Of a stretch of DNA of 64,000 nt, positions 1-7,425 are shown in pieces. Origin of the DNA: Catellatospora citrea (GTDB lineage: Bacteria > Actinomycetota > Actinomycetes > Mycobacteriales > Micromonosporaceae); the NCBI RefSeq assembly GCF_003610235.1, contig NZ_RAPR01000001.1, positions 7,874,001 to 7,938,000 of the forward strand. The letters are read 5' to 3'. Numbering within the stretch: the first letter of the stretch is position 1; each line of letters begins with the position of its first letter. The notes below the pieces were generated by a model. That model was not told the DNA's origin and ran no database searches. It worked only from the letters and a program-made list of their open reading frames with translations. Made by a program: the position numbers and the translations under genes.

Positions 1-65
1 GCGGGCGATGTGGCGGCGGTGGTCGAGACGGTGGCGGGAATGGCGCTGTCCACGATGCTTTGCAT
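1..65 (-). CDS. 5' end of an unidentified protein, cut by the window edge
   Basis: The minus strand has an ATG at 65 preceded by a good ribosome site (AAAGGACGG, about 7 bases upstream), then 21 sense codons beginning MQSIVDSAIP and running off the window. The piece is rich in Ala, Thr and Ser and too short to assign a family. The start is supported only by the ribosome site and the open frame. Confidence 0.45.
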   Translation of the reverse strand, partial: MQSIVDSAIPATVSTTAATSP

Positions 66-290
66 GATCGACCGTCCTTTGCTGAGCCGGGTTGGCGGCC
101 GACAGCGGTGATCCGCCCGGCCGATCGTCTACGCCGAATGAGTCGAGCAACGTCGACCTCGACAGTGGTGCCTGCGCTGACGCGACGGCAGCCACCGGGG
201 CCCGGAGCGGCACTTTCAGCCTACGCCCTCCGAGCCTGCTCAGCCCTGCCGCGAGACCGCGATCTCGGGGTGCGCGGTATCGGCAGGCAG
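66..290. other. Intergenic region with a weak hairpin
   Basis: No credible gene is seen. It lies between the end of the GH130 gene and the start of the partial gene, both on the minus strand, so it should carry that gene's promoter. Bases 246-287 can fold (CTGCCG with CGGCAG enclosing CGAGA/TCTCG) just past the GH130 stop, which may be the operon terminator. Confidence 0.3.
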
Positions 291-1763
291 TCAGCCCTCG
301 CGCATGGCGTCGAGCAGGGCGGTGACGCCGACGGTGGCGAAACCCACCCGCGCGTCGCTCGCGCCGTACGGCAGCCACAGCGTGCCCTGGTGCAGCAGCC
401 CGCCGCAGGAGTAGACGACGTTGGGGACGTATCCGTCGCGGTCGCCCGCCGCCGGAGCCAGCAGCACCCCCGGCAGCTCCGCGATGACCCGTTCCGGCTG
501 GTGCAGGTCCAGCAGGATCGCCCCGATGGCGTACTGCCGCATGGGTCCCACCCCGTGGGTGAGCACCAGCCACCCGGCGTCGGTCTCCAGCGGCGAGCCG
601 CAGTTGCCGACCTGGATCAGGCTCCAGGCGCGCCCGGGACGCAGCAGCGGCACGGGTGCGCCCCAACGGTTGTCGCCGTCGAGCACCGTCAGCCCGAGGG
701 TCTCGCCGTCGGACCGGCACAGGGCCACGTGGCGGCCCTCGATAGTGCGGGGGAACAGGGCCACCCCTTTGTTGCGCGCACCGGGCCCGCGCATCGGCGT
801 CACCTCGAAGCGGGTGAGGTCGGCGCTGTCGAGCATCCGCGAGGCGATCTGCCGCCCGTCGTAGGCCGTGTAGGTCGCCCGGTAGCTCGCTTCACCGTCG
901 TCGCCGGTGACCCTGACGAAGCGGGCGTCTTCCATGCCGTTGCTCTCGGAGGGGTTGTTCGGCCACAGCACCCGCCGGCTGAGCGGCACCTCGTCGGGGA
1001 AGACGATCGAGTAGCTGTCGGCGATGGTGCGGCGCAGCTGTTCCACGGTGCGCTGCGCGGTGGCTCGATGCAGCAGGTCGGGCGGGATCCGGGCCAGGGT
1101 CTGCTCGAACTGCTGGTCGTCGAAGCGTTCCGGCAGCAGGCCCAGCACGGTCGCCGAGACCTCGTCGTCGTACGCCTCCTCGGTCAGCCCGGCGGCGAGC
1201 AGGTCGCGCCGGTGCACGGGGCTGACGCGCGTCCCGACGGTCAGCGGCCCGGGTCGCGGCGCCAGGGCCAGGTCCCCGCCGGGTCCGAGGACCGCGGCCG
1301 CGAACCCGATGGACGACAGGTGTCCTTCGCCGATCTGGCGCAGGCTGATCGCCACGCGCAGCTGCCCGGCGGCCAGTGCGGACTGGTCGGGGTGTTCGAC
1401 CATGGACGGGTTGCACAGGGCCGCGGCCTCGACGGCGTACTCGTGGCTGAAGAACGCGCCGATCAGCGTCCGCATCGTGGGCGGCAGCTCGCGCTCGGGG
1501 CTCACCCGGTGCCTGACCAGGTCGAAGTGGTGGCGGAAGGTGGCCGCGAGCTCGTGGTGGCGGCTGCCGAAGCCGTGCATGACCTCGTCGAGCAGGCGTG
1601 CGGCGGCGTCGTCGTCGAGTGCGGTGATGCGCTCGACCAGCCCGGAGGCCCGGGTGCGGGCCAGTGCGGCGTCCTCGCCGGGCACGAACAGTTTCACGAT
1701 CACCCGCCGCGGGTCGGGCTCCAGCGTCACGTGATGCCTGACGGCGAGCTCGCCGGTGGTCAT
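291..1763 (-). CDS. Glycoside hydrolase family 130 protein (beta-mannoside phosphorylase/hydrolase-like)
   Basis: A 490-residue protein. The C-terminal half carries GH130 hallmarks: NGMEDARF near residues 275-282, whose Asp is the expected catalytic acid, NCGSPLETDAGWLVLTHGVG further on, and a final GASDARVGFATV strand of a five-bladed propeller. Family members cleave beta-mannosidic bonds, usually with phosphate and in the cytoplasm. The roughly 240-residue N-terminal extension is longer than in classical mannosylglucose phosphorylases but is seen in some actinobacterial GH130 proteins. Its ATG overlaps the stop of the upstream gene (ATGA), so it is the last gene of a translationally coupled operon with two GT4 enzymes. 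The substrate cannot be read from sequence; a mannose-containing oligosaccharide is inferred. Confidence 0.85.
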   Translation of the reverse strand: MTTGELAVRHHVTLEPDPRRVIVKLFVPGEDAALARTRASGLVERITALDDDAAARLLDEVMHGFGSRHHELAATFRHHFDLVRHRVSPERELPPTMRTLIGAFFSHEYAVEAAALCNPSMVEHPDQSALAAGQLRVAISLRQIGEGHLSSIGFAAAVLGPGGDLALAPRPGPLTVGTRVSPVHRRDLLAAGLTEEAYDDEVSATVLGLLPERFDDQQFEQTLARIPPDLLHRATAQRTVEQLRRTIADSYSIVFPDEVPLSRRVLWPNNPSESNGMEDARFVRVTGDDGEASYRATYTAYDGRQIASRMLDSADLTRFEVTPMRGPGARNKGVALFPRTIEGRHVALCRSDGETLGLTVLDGDNRWGAPVPLLRPGRAWSLIQVGNCGSPLETDAGWLVLTHGVGPMRQYAIGAILLDLHQPERVIAELPGVLLAPAAGDRDGYVPNVVYSCGGLLHQGTLWLPYGASDARVGFATVGVTALLDAMREG

Positions 1764-2770
1764 ACCGGCACCGCCGTCCGTGCGTGCTGCAACGTGGACA
1801 GCAGCGCCAGGGTGGACTCCGCGCCCTGATTGAGGTTGGGCCCGTACGGCGTCAACCCGTCGTAGCCGCCGCCGGTGCGCTCGTCCCACATGACCGCGTC
1901 GGCGTCGTTGGCGCCGAGGAACCAGGCGACGGTCCGATCCAGATCGGCCTGCCAAGCCGGGTCTCCGGTCACGGCCGCGGCGGTGGCGAACGCGTCGGCG
2001 AGCGCGGCGACCTCGATGGGCTGCTGGTCGCGGTCGGCGCGTTCCTCGCCGCGGGCCCAGCCGCCGGCGGGCACGACGCGCAGGCCGTGCGGTCCGGTCT
2101 GGACGTCGCGCAGCCAGGTGAGCAGGCGTAGGCCGGTGTCGAGGGCGGCGTCGTCGGCGCGTGCCGCGGCGTCGGCGATGACGACCTCGGCAAGCGCGGC
2201 GTTGGCGTAGGTCAGCCGGGGCAGGGGCCACGGCCAGCGCGGGTCCGCGCCCGGTGGGCCGACTGCGGTGGCGGCGTCGGCCAGCAGCGCGGCCGCGTCG
2301 GCGTCGCCCGGGTGGGCGCGCAGCACCTCGGCGGCGCCCAGCCCGGCGAACGCCATGGCGTGCGGGTGGGCGGATCGCTGTGACGTGCCGAGCCGGAAGG
2401 CGGTCAGCGCGGAGTCGCGGATCCAGGGCGACCGGTGCCGTGCCGCGGCGGTGCCCAGGCCCCACAACGCCCGTCCCCACCAGTCGCCGAGTCCGGCCCG
2501 GTCCTCCCAGCGCCGGTCGTGGCCGAGCCGGTTGTGGAACGCCCCGGTCTTGGACTGGGCGTGGTTGAGGAAGGTCAGGTAGCACTCGGACAGTCGGAGC
2601 AGGTCCGCCGAGGGGTCGGTTTCGCGGCTGGTGACGACGAGCCCGCGGGCGACGTCGTCGGTGCAGTAGCCGTGCTCGCGGCGGACGACGGCGAGCCTGG
2701 CGTGCTCGAACAGGCCGGTGTCGTCGGTGAGCCGGATGAGGTGGGCGAAGTTCGGTGCGGGGGCGCTCAC
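1760..2770 (-). CDS. Six-hairpin (alpha/alpha-barrel) glycosidase-like protein
   Basis: A 336-residue, Ala/Leu-rich, mostly helical protein with no signal peptide. Motifs such as HGYCTDDVARGLV, HAQSKTGAFHNRL and DWWGRALWGLG resemble the helical-barrel fold of glycosidase-like proteins that sit beside GT4 and GH130 genes in many bacteria. GTG at 2770 is preferred because it overlaps the preceding stop (GTGA); an upstream extension would lie wholly inside that gene. No validated catalytic pair can be named, so the reaction is unknown. The context suggests that it trims or rearranges the glycan handled by its three operon partners. Confidence 0.7.
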   Translation of the reverse strand: MSAPAPNFAHLIRLTDDTGLFEHARLAVVRREHGYCTDDVARGLVVTSRETDPSADLLRLSECYLTFLNHAQSKTGAFHNRLGHDRRWEDRAGLGDWWGRALWGLGTAAARHRSPWIRDSALTAFRLGTSQRSAHPHAMAFAGLGAAEVLRAHPGDADAAALLADAATAVGPPGADPRWPWPLPRLTYANAALAEVVIADAAARADDAALDTGLRLLTWLRDVQTGPHGLRVVPAGGWARGEERADRDQQPIEVAALADAFATAAAVTGDPAWQADLDRTVAWFLGANDADAVMWDERTGGGYDGLTPYGPNLNQGAESTLALLSTLQHARTAVPV

Positions 2771-3912
2771 GCAGCGGCCGCGGTCAGGGCGCGGTCGCCG
2801 GCCAGCAGCTGCTGCGCGAGCGCGGCGTAGCGGTCCGCGACGGCGGGCCACAGCATGGCGGGGCTGGGCGTGCCGCCGAGGCCCGCGGCGTCGGGGCTGG
2901 TAAGGATCTTGCGGATGGCGTCGGCCATGGCCGGGGCGTCGCCGTGCGGCACCAGGATGCCGGGACCGTCGGTCAGCAGTTCGACGGCGTGCGGGAAGCG
3001 GGTCGCGACGACGGGCACGCCCGCGGCGACGGCTTCGATGAGCACCCCGGAGGTGACCTGCTCCCGGGAGTCGTACGGCAGCAGCACCACGTCCGCGGAG
3101 CGGATCAGGCGGCCCAGCGACGCGTCGTCACGGTACAAGGGGTCGAAACGGACGGACTCGGCGATGCCGAGCACCTCGGTCAGCTCGACCAGGCCGTCGC
3201 GGTACTGCTCGCCCTGGTGTTCGAGCACACGGGGGTGGGTCTTGCCGGCGATCGTGTACACGGGGCGCTGCGGCAGGTTCCGCAGCCGGGCCAGGGCGCG
3301 TACGGCCCATTCGATGCCCTTGCCGGGCCCGAGCAGCCCCCAGGTGAGCAGGTGCGGGCGCGGGCCCTTGTCGGCCGGGGCGGTGGCGTGGCCGTGGGCC
3401 CCGTGCGGGATGACGGTGACCTTGGCGGGGTCGACGTCGTAGCCGGCGGCCAGCCGGTCCCGGGCGGTGGCGGTCATGACGACCACGGCGTCCGCCGCGC
3501 GCGCGACCTGTTCGAGCACCGACTTCTGCCGCGCGGTGGGGACGGCCAGCACGGTGTGCAGCACCACGATGCCGGGCACGGTGAGCTGGTGGAGCATCGG
3601 CACCACGTCGTGGCCGTCGGCGCCGGGGTAGATGCCGTATTCGTGCTGCACGACGGCCACGTCGAAGTGGTTGAGTGCCTTCGCGGCCAGCTGCCAGCCG
3701 TCGTTGTCGTCGGCCGACCAGGTGTGGACGACCTTGGGGTCCGCGGTGCCCGGTTCTCCGGCGGCGGTGACGCGCACGATGCCGCCGGGCATGCCGTCCG
3801 GGCACAGCGCGGCCGACAGGGCGGAGTTGAACGTGGCGAGCCCACACGCGGTGGGCGGATGGGTGCTGACAAAGCCATAGCTGGTGGGCATGGATGGTGC
3901 CTTCCGGTTCAT
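2767..3912 (-). CDS. GT4-family glycosyltransferase
   Basis: A 381-residue GT-B fold enzyme. The N-terminal domain has FVSTHPPTACGLATFN and VVQHEYGIYPG; the C-terminal domain has LTWGLLGPGKGIEWAVRAL and the nucleotide-sugar site DVVLLPYDSREQVTSGVLIEAVAAGVPVV, a variant of the family E-x7-E motif. It should move a sugar from a nucleotide donor onto an unidentified acceptor in the cytoplasm. ATG at 3912 has AGGGAG eight bases upstream; ATG at 3891 (MPTSYGF) also has GGAAGG at eight bases, so the start is uncertain by seven residues. Its stop overlaps the next gene's GTG. Confidence 0.85.
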   Translation of the reverse strand: MNRKAPSMPTSYGFVSTHPPTACGLATFNSALSAALCPDGMPGGIVRVTAAGEPGTADPKVVHTWSADDNDGWQLAAKALNHFDVAVVQHEYGIYPGADGHDVVPMLHQLTVPGIVVLHTVLAVPTARQKSVLEQVARAADAVVVMTATARDRLAAGYDVDPAKVTVIPHGAHGHATAPADKGPRPHLLTWGLLGPGKGIEWAVRALARLRNLPQRPVYTIAGKTHPRVLEHQGEQYRDGLVELTEVLGIAESVRFDPLYRDDASLGRLIRSADVVLLPYDSREQVTSGVLIEAVAAGVPVVATRFPHAVELLTDGPGILVPHGDAPAMADAIRKILTSPDAAGLGGTPSPAMLWPAVADRYAALAQQLLAGDRALTAAAA

Positions 3913-4069
3913 CGGCGCCGCTCCCTGCGGGATGGCGGCCTCACGCGGTGAAGGCGTCCGCTCGGCCTGCGTGTGCGGCGAGCGGTCCGGGTCTCCCGGG
4001 GCGTCGCCCGGGAACCACATTGCACCCTTGCGGGCGTCTCAGCACCTTGACGGTAGCAGTAAGCAGGTG

Positions 4070-5071
4070 TTAATCGACGATCGTGTGATACAGACGTAGA
4101 TAGTCGTCGACCATCCGGTCGGCCGAGAACCGCTTCCCGGCGTGGTCGCGGCATTGCTGCCGGTCGATGTCGCCGATGCGGGACACGGCCGCCACCGCCT
4201 CGGCGACGTCGTGCACCAGGTGGCCGGTGACGCCCTCGTCGACGACTTCGGGCATCGAACCGCGGGCGTACGCCACCACGGGCGTGCCGCAGGCCATCGA
4301 CTCCACGACGGCGAGGCCGAACGGCTCGGCGAAGGCGATCGGATGCAGCAGCGCCGCGGCCGACGAGAGGATCTCGCCGCGCTGCTCAGGCCCGACCGAG
4401 CCGAGGTAGACGACCTGCTCGCCGTCCACGTGCGGCAGGATCTGCTCGTCGAAGTAGCGCTGGTCGGCGACGATGCCGCAGATGGTCAGCGGCATCCCGG
4501 CCCGCCGCGCGATCTCGATCGCGGTCCGGGTGCCCTTGTCGGGGTGCACCCGCCCGAAGACGACCAGCCCGTGCCCGGCGGCGGCGCGGAACGGGAACCC
4601 GTCGAACGCGATGCCGTGGTGGATCGTCGCGGCGTAGTCGAGGTCGGGGGAGCGGTCGGCGTCGGAGATGGACACGTAGCGGGACCGGGCGCGGGCGTAC
4701 GCGGGCAGGATGGCCGGGCCGGAGAACCCGTGCACCGTGGTCAGCAGCGGTGCGCGGCACTGCGCGGCGAACGCCAGCGGCAGCCAGTCCAGGTGGTTGT
4801 GGACGAGGTCGAACTCCGCCGACCGGCCGAACGCGTGCGCGACGTGCATCGCCTCCCAGACGCGGCCGTCCATGGCCGGGTCCTCGGCGTAGCCGTGGGC
4901 GCAGACGCCGTCGAGGGTCGCCGCGGTGAGCGAGTCGAGCGTGGCGAACAGGGTGACGTCGACCCCGCGCGCGGTCAGGCCCTCGGCGAGCAGGCTGGTG
5001 ACCTGCTCCCACGGCCCGTAGTGGTGTGGCGGCGTACGCCAGGCCACGGGTCCCAGCAGGGCTACCTTCAC
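4070..5071 (-). CDS. GT4-family glycosyltransferase
   Basis: A 333-residue GT-B enzyme, and the first gene of the glycan operon. It begins MKVALLGPVAWRTPPHHYGPWE, with a Gly/Pro-rich donor-domain start, then HNHLDWLPLAF and TTVHGFSGP. The C-terminal domain has VVFGRVHPDKGTRTAIEIA and the conserved EPFGLAVVESMACGTPVVAY (E-x7-E) that holds the nucleotide sugar. It is related to, but distinct from, the next glycosyltransferase, which begins about 160 bases downstream. Two such enzymes with GH130 and a helical-barrel protein suggest synthesis and turnover of a short mannose-containing glycan. The acceptor is unknown. Confidence 0.87.
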   Translation of the reverse strand: MKVALLGPVAWRTPPHHYGPWEQVTSLLAEGLTARGVDVTLFATLDSLTAATLDGVCAHGYAEDPAMDGRVWEAMHVAHAFGRSAEFDLVHNHLDWLPLAFAAQCRAPLLTTVHGFSGPAILPAYARARSRYVSISDADRSPDLDYAATIHHGIAFDGFPFRAAAGHGLVVFGRVHPDKGTRTAIEIARRAGMPLTICGIVADQRYFDEQILPHVDGEQVVYLGSVGPEQRGEILSSAAALLHPIAFAEPFGLAVVESMACGTPVVAYARGSMPEVVDEGVTGHLVHDVAEAVAAVSRIGDIDRQQCRDHAGKRFSADRMVDDYLRLYHTIVD

Positions 5072-5214
5072 ACGTACCTGGTTCGGGGCATGCGGCTCAC
5101 CCTACGGGACCGGCCCGAGCGGGTCCGGGCGGCCATGATCAAGATCATCGACGGGTGGACCGTGAGTCCTTCATCACCCCACCCGGGTCCGAAGTCGTAT
5201 AAGGTAGGGGGCAT

Positions 5215-5499
5215 ATGGCTACTTATCGAAGTCCCGCAGTGCTGCTGTCCGCGGACGGCACCAGAACGTCCGGTACCGCCGCCCTTTTCTCCGAGCCCGG
5301 GCGCAAGGGTGGCCTTCGGCCGTGGGCGGGCGACTTCCGGGTCGCGACCGACTCCGCCGGCGTAGAGATCCCGGTGGGCATGGCCCTGACCCTGGAGATG
5401 CCCGACGGCCGCTCCGGCAAGGTGGTCGTCCAGGGCCGCAAGGGCGGTTCCAAGAACACCGTCCTGGCACTGATGGGCGAGGACCAGGCCCCGTTCTGA
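5215..5499 (+). CDS. Small conserved-looking protein of unknown function
   Basis: A 94-residue soluble protein with no membrane segment. Its ATG follows AGGTAGGGGGC, a good ribosome site, and the promoter-like upstream region is shared divergently with the glycosyltransferase operon. The body is rich in beta-forming residues (TLEMPDGRSGKVVVQGRKGGSKNTVLALMG), suggesting a small beta-barrel. No family is recognised. Its third-position GC is like that of its neighbours, supporting real coding. Confidence 0.6.
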   Translation: MATYRSPAVLLSADGTRTSGTAALFSEPGRKGGLRPWAGDFRVATDSAGVEIPVGMALTLEMPDGRSGKVVVQGRKGGSKNTVLALMGEDQAPF

Positions 5500-5627
5500 C
5501 CGCTCCGGTCCGCCGGAGCACGATCAGGGCGCGGGCGTCCCGCGCTCCGAGCGTCAGGCTTTCGACGCTCGCGTAAGACTCGACGTAGGGCCGGGCGAGC
5601 AGTGCCGCCCGGCCACACGTGTCTCCG

Positions 5628-7253
5628 TCAGCCGACGCGCGGTGCTGACGTCGCCGATCGCGTGTCCGCCCGCAGGGCCTGCGCCAGGGTGCGGCCCAGC
5701 TCGCCCGCGGTGGAGCCCTGGGCCGTGCCGTAGACGAACCGGTCCGGGCGCAGCACCGCCACGCCTGCGCGGTGGCGGGTGAACCAGGCCGTCAGACGTC
5801 CGTCCACGTCGGCCACCTCGCAGTAGTTCTCGTCCGCGATCGCCGGGGCCGTCCCGGCGGGGCAGACCCGCACGAACCGCACCGGCAGGCCGCGACAGTG
5901 CGCCTCGGCGGCGACGGCCGGACCCACCTGCGGTCCGATCAGCACGAAGCCGTCGTCCAGCACCTCGTCCAGCGGCACCGGACCGGTCGCGCCGGGCACA
6001 CCGACCCTGGGCTGCGGGAACATCGTCCCCGCCGGGCGGGCGCCGACATGCCAGCCGCGGCGGTGCACCGGCAGCGGCTTGAACTCGAAACGCCGCACGA
6101 ACCGGCGCACCCGCGGCACCAGCTGCACGCCCCGCAACAGCATGTCGCGCAGCTTCGCACCGGCCCGGCTGCGGGCCAGGAACACCCGCCCCACCCGCAC
6201 CGTGATCGCCGCCATCTCCTCGGTGTGCGGTCGGCGCTCCTGCTCGTACGTGTCGAGCAGGTCCTGCCCCGCAAGCCCCGCCAGCACCAGATCCAGCTTC
6301 CAGACCAGGTTCGCGGCGTCGCGCAGGCCGCTGCACAGGCCCTGGCCCATGAACGGCGGCATCTGATGCGCGGCGTCTCCCAGCAGGAACACCCGCCCCA
6401 CCCGCCACCGGTCGGCGACCAGGTGGTTGAACGTGTACACGGCCGCGCGGCGCACCTCGAACCGGTCCGGGTCGACGTACGGCGCGACCAGCTCCGCCAC
6501 CGCCGCGGGCTGCTCCAGCTGCGCGGCGGTCTCCCCGGGCCGGAGCATGAACTCCAGCCGGTAGCCGCCGTCGGCGGCCGGGGACACGAACGCGGGCCGC
6601 CGCCAGTCGCACACGAACCGGGTCCGGTCCAGCCGCACCGCGTCGGCCGGCAGGTCACCGGAGACGGCCAGCCACGGCTCCTCGTACGTGGACCCGCGCA
6701 GCTCGATGCCTGCCAGCGTCCGGGTGGTGCTGCGCGCCCCGTCGCAGCCCAGCACGTAGCGGGCGCGGACCTGCTGGGTCAGGCCGGTGCCGAGGTCACG
6801 GATCCGGGCGCTCACGCCGCCGTCGTCGGCGTGCAGCGCCTCCAGCTCGACACCCAGCCGCAACGCCACGTGCGGGAACCGCTCCAGGCCCGCGCGCAGC
6901 GCGTGCTCCAGGCGGGGCTGGTCGAAGAACTGCAGCGGCGGGTGCCCGAGCCCGAAGTCGACCTCGGACAGTGCGATCTCGGCGAACGGCCGGCCCGCGC
7001 CGTCGGTGTAGTCGACCAGCGGCGCGGTGCGCATCCCGGCCGACACCTCGGCCAGCAGCCCGGCCTGCTGGTAGATGCGCAGCGCCTCGTCGTCGCAGGA
7101 GAAGGCGCGGGGCTGGCCGTGCGGATCGCGGCTGCGCTCCACGACCAGGGTGCTGACACCACGACGGCCGAGCAGGTTGGCGGTGAGCGCGCCGACCGGC
7201 CCGCACCCGACGATCAGCACGTCGACGTCGGTGGGGCTCGCGGGGCTGGACAC
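5628..7253 (-). CDS. FAD-dependent aromatic-ring monooxygenase (MhpA/PheA-TfdB type)
   Basis: A 541-residue group A flavoprotein hydroxylase. Motifs in order: N-terminal Rossmann GCGPVGALTANLLGRRG for FAD, the DG motif YVLGCDGARS, and the GD motif FLLGDAAHQMPPFMGQGLCSG. The C-terminal part resembles the thioredoxin-like domain of 3-(3-hydroxyphenyl)propionate and polyketide-tailoring hydroxylases. It should use NAD(P)H and oxygen to hydroxylate a phenolic or polyketide substrate. GTG at 7253 is chosen for AAGGAG five to six bases upstream. No other catabolic or polyketide genes lie nearby; the only partner is the SARP regulator upstream, probably its activator. Confidence 0.88.
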   Translation of the reverse strand: MSSPASPTDVDVLIVGCGPVGALTANLLGRRGVSTLVVERSRDPHGQPRAFSCDDEALRIYQQAGLLAEVSAGMRTAPLVDYTDGAGRPFAEIALSEVDFGLGHPPLQFFDQPRLEHALRAGLERFPHVALRLGVELEALHADDGGVSARIRDLGTGLTQQVRARYVLGCDGARSTTRTLAGIELRGSTYEEPWLAVSGDLPADAVRLDRTRFVCDWRRPAFVSPAADGGYRLEFMLRPGETAAQLEQPAAVAELVAPYVDPDRFEVRRAAVYTFNHLVADRWRVGRVFLLGDAAHQMPPFMGQGLCSGLRDAANLVWKLDLVLAGLAGQDLLDTYEQERRPHTEEMAAITVRVGRVFLARSRAGAKLRDMLLRGVQLVPRVRRFVRRFEFKPLPVHRRGWHVGARPAGTMFPQPRVGVPGATGPVPLDEVLDDGFVLIGPQVGPAVAAEAHCRGLPVRFVRVCPAGTAPAIADENYCEVADVDGRLTAWFTRHRAGVAVLRPDRFVYGTAQGSTAGELGRTLAQALRADTRSATSAPRVG

Positions 7254-7303
7254 AGTGACTCCTTCACGTGGGGGACAGGTGTCCGTCCAGCGGACCAGCC
7301 CGA

Positions 7304-7351
7304 CGTGGAGGCGGCGTGGAGCCCGCGTGGAAGGGCTGCCTCCACGCGGGC
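7304..7351 (-). promoter_or_regulatory. SARP-type phased direct repeats upstream of the monooxygenase
   Basis: On the minus strand TCCACG occurs three times exactly 11 bp apart (plus-strand CGTGGA at 7304, 7315 and 7326), about 50 bp upstream of the monooxygenase GTG. SARP activators typically bind short direct repeats spaced one helical turn apart near the -35 region, and the upstream gene is a SARP. The outermost repeat also forms half of a perfect 11-bp inverted repeat (7321-7331 with 7341-7351), which could instead terminate transcription of the SARP gene. Confidence 0.55.
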
Positions 7352-7425
7352 GTCGTCCTAGTGGCGTGACAAGGACGCGAAAGATCCTTCGCCGACGGTG
7401 ACGAGCGGAGCGGGCTCCCGGTTCG

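Noticed and set aside
291..2585. A 764-codon minus-strand frame covering two glycan-operon genes
   Set aside because: Only the GH130 part (from ATG 1763) is real; the extension is a shadow of the 1760-2770 gene in another frame, being Arg/Pro/Ala-rich.
7321..7351. 11-bp inverted repeat as a simple terminator of the SARP gene
   Set aside because: It is possible, but it lies about 75 bp past the SARP stop and its left arm is one of the phased SARP repeats, so an operator role is at least as likely. It is kept within the regulatory feature rather than called a terminator.
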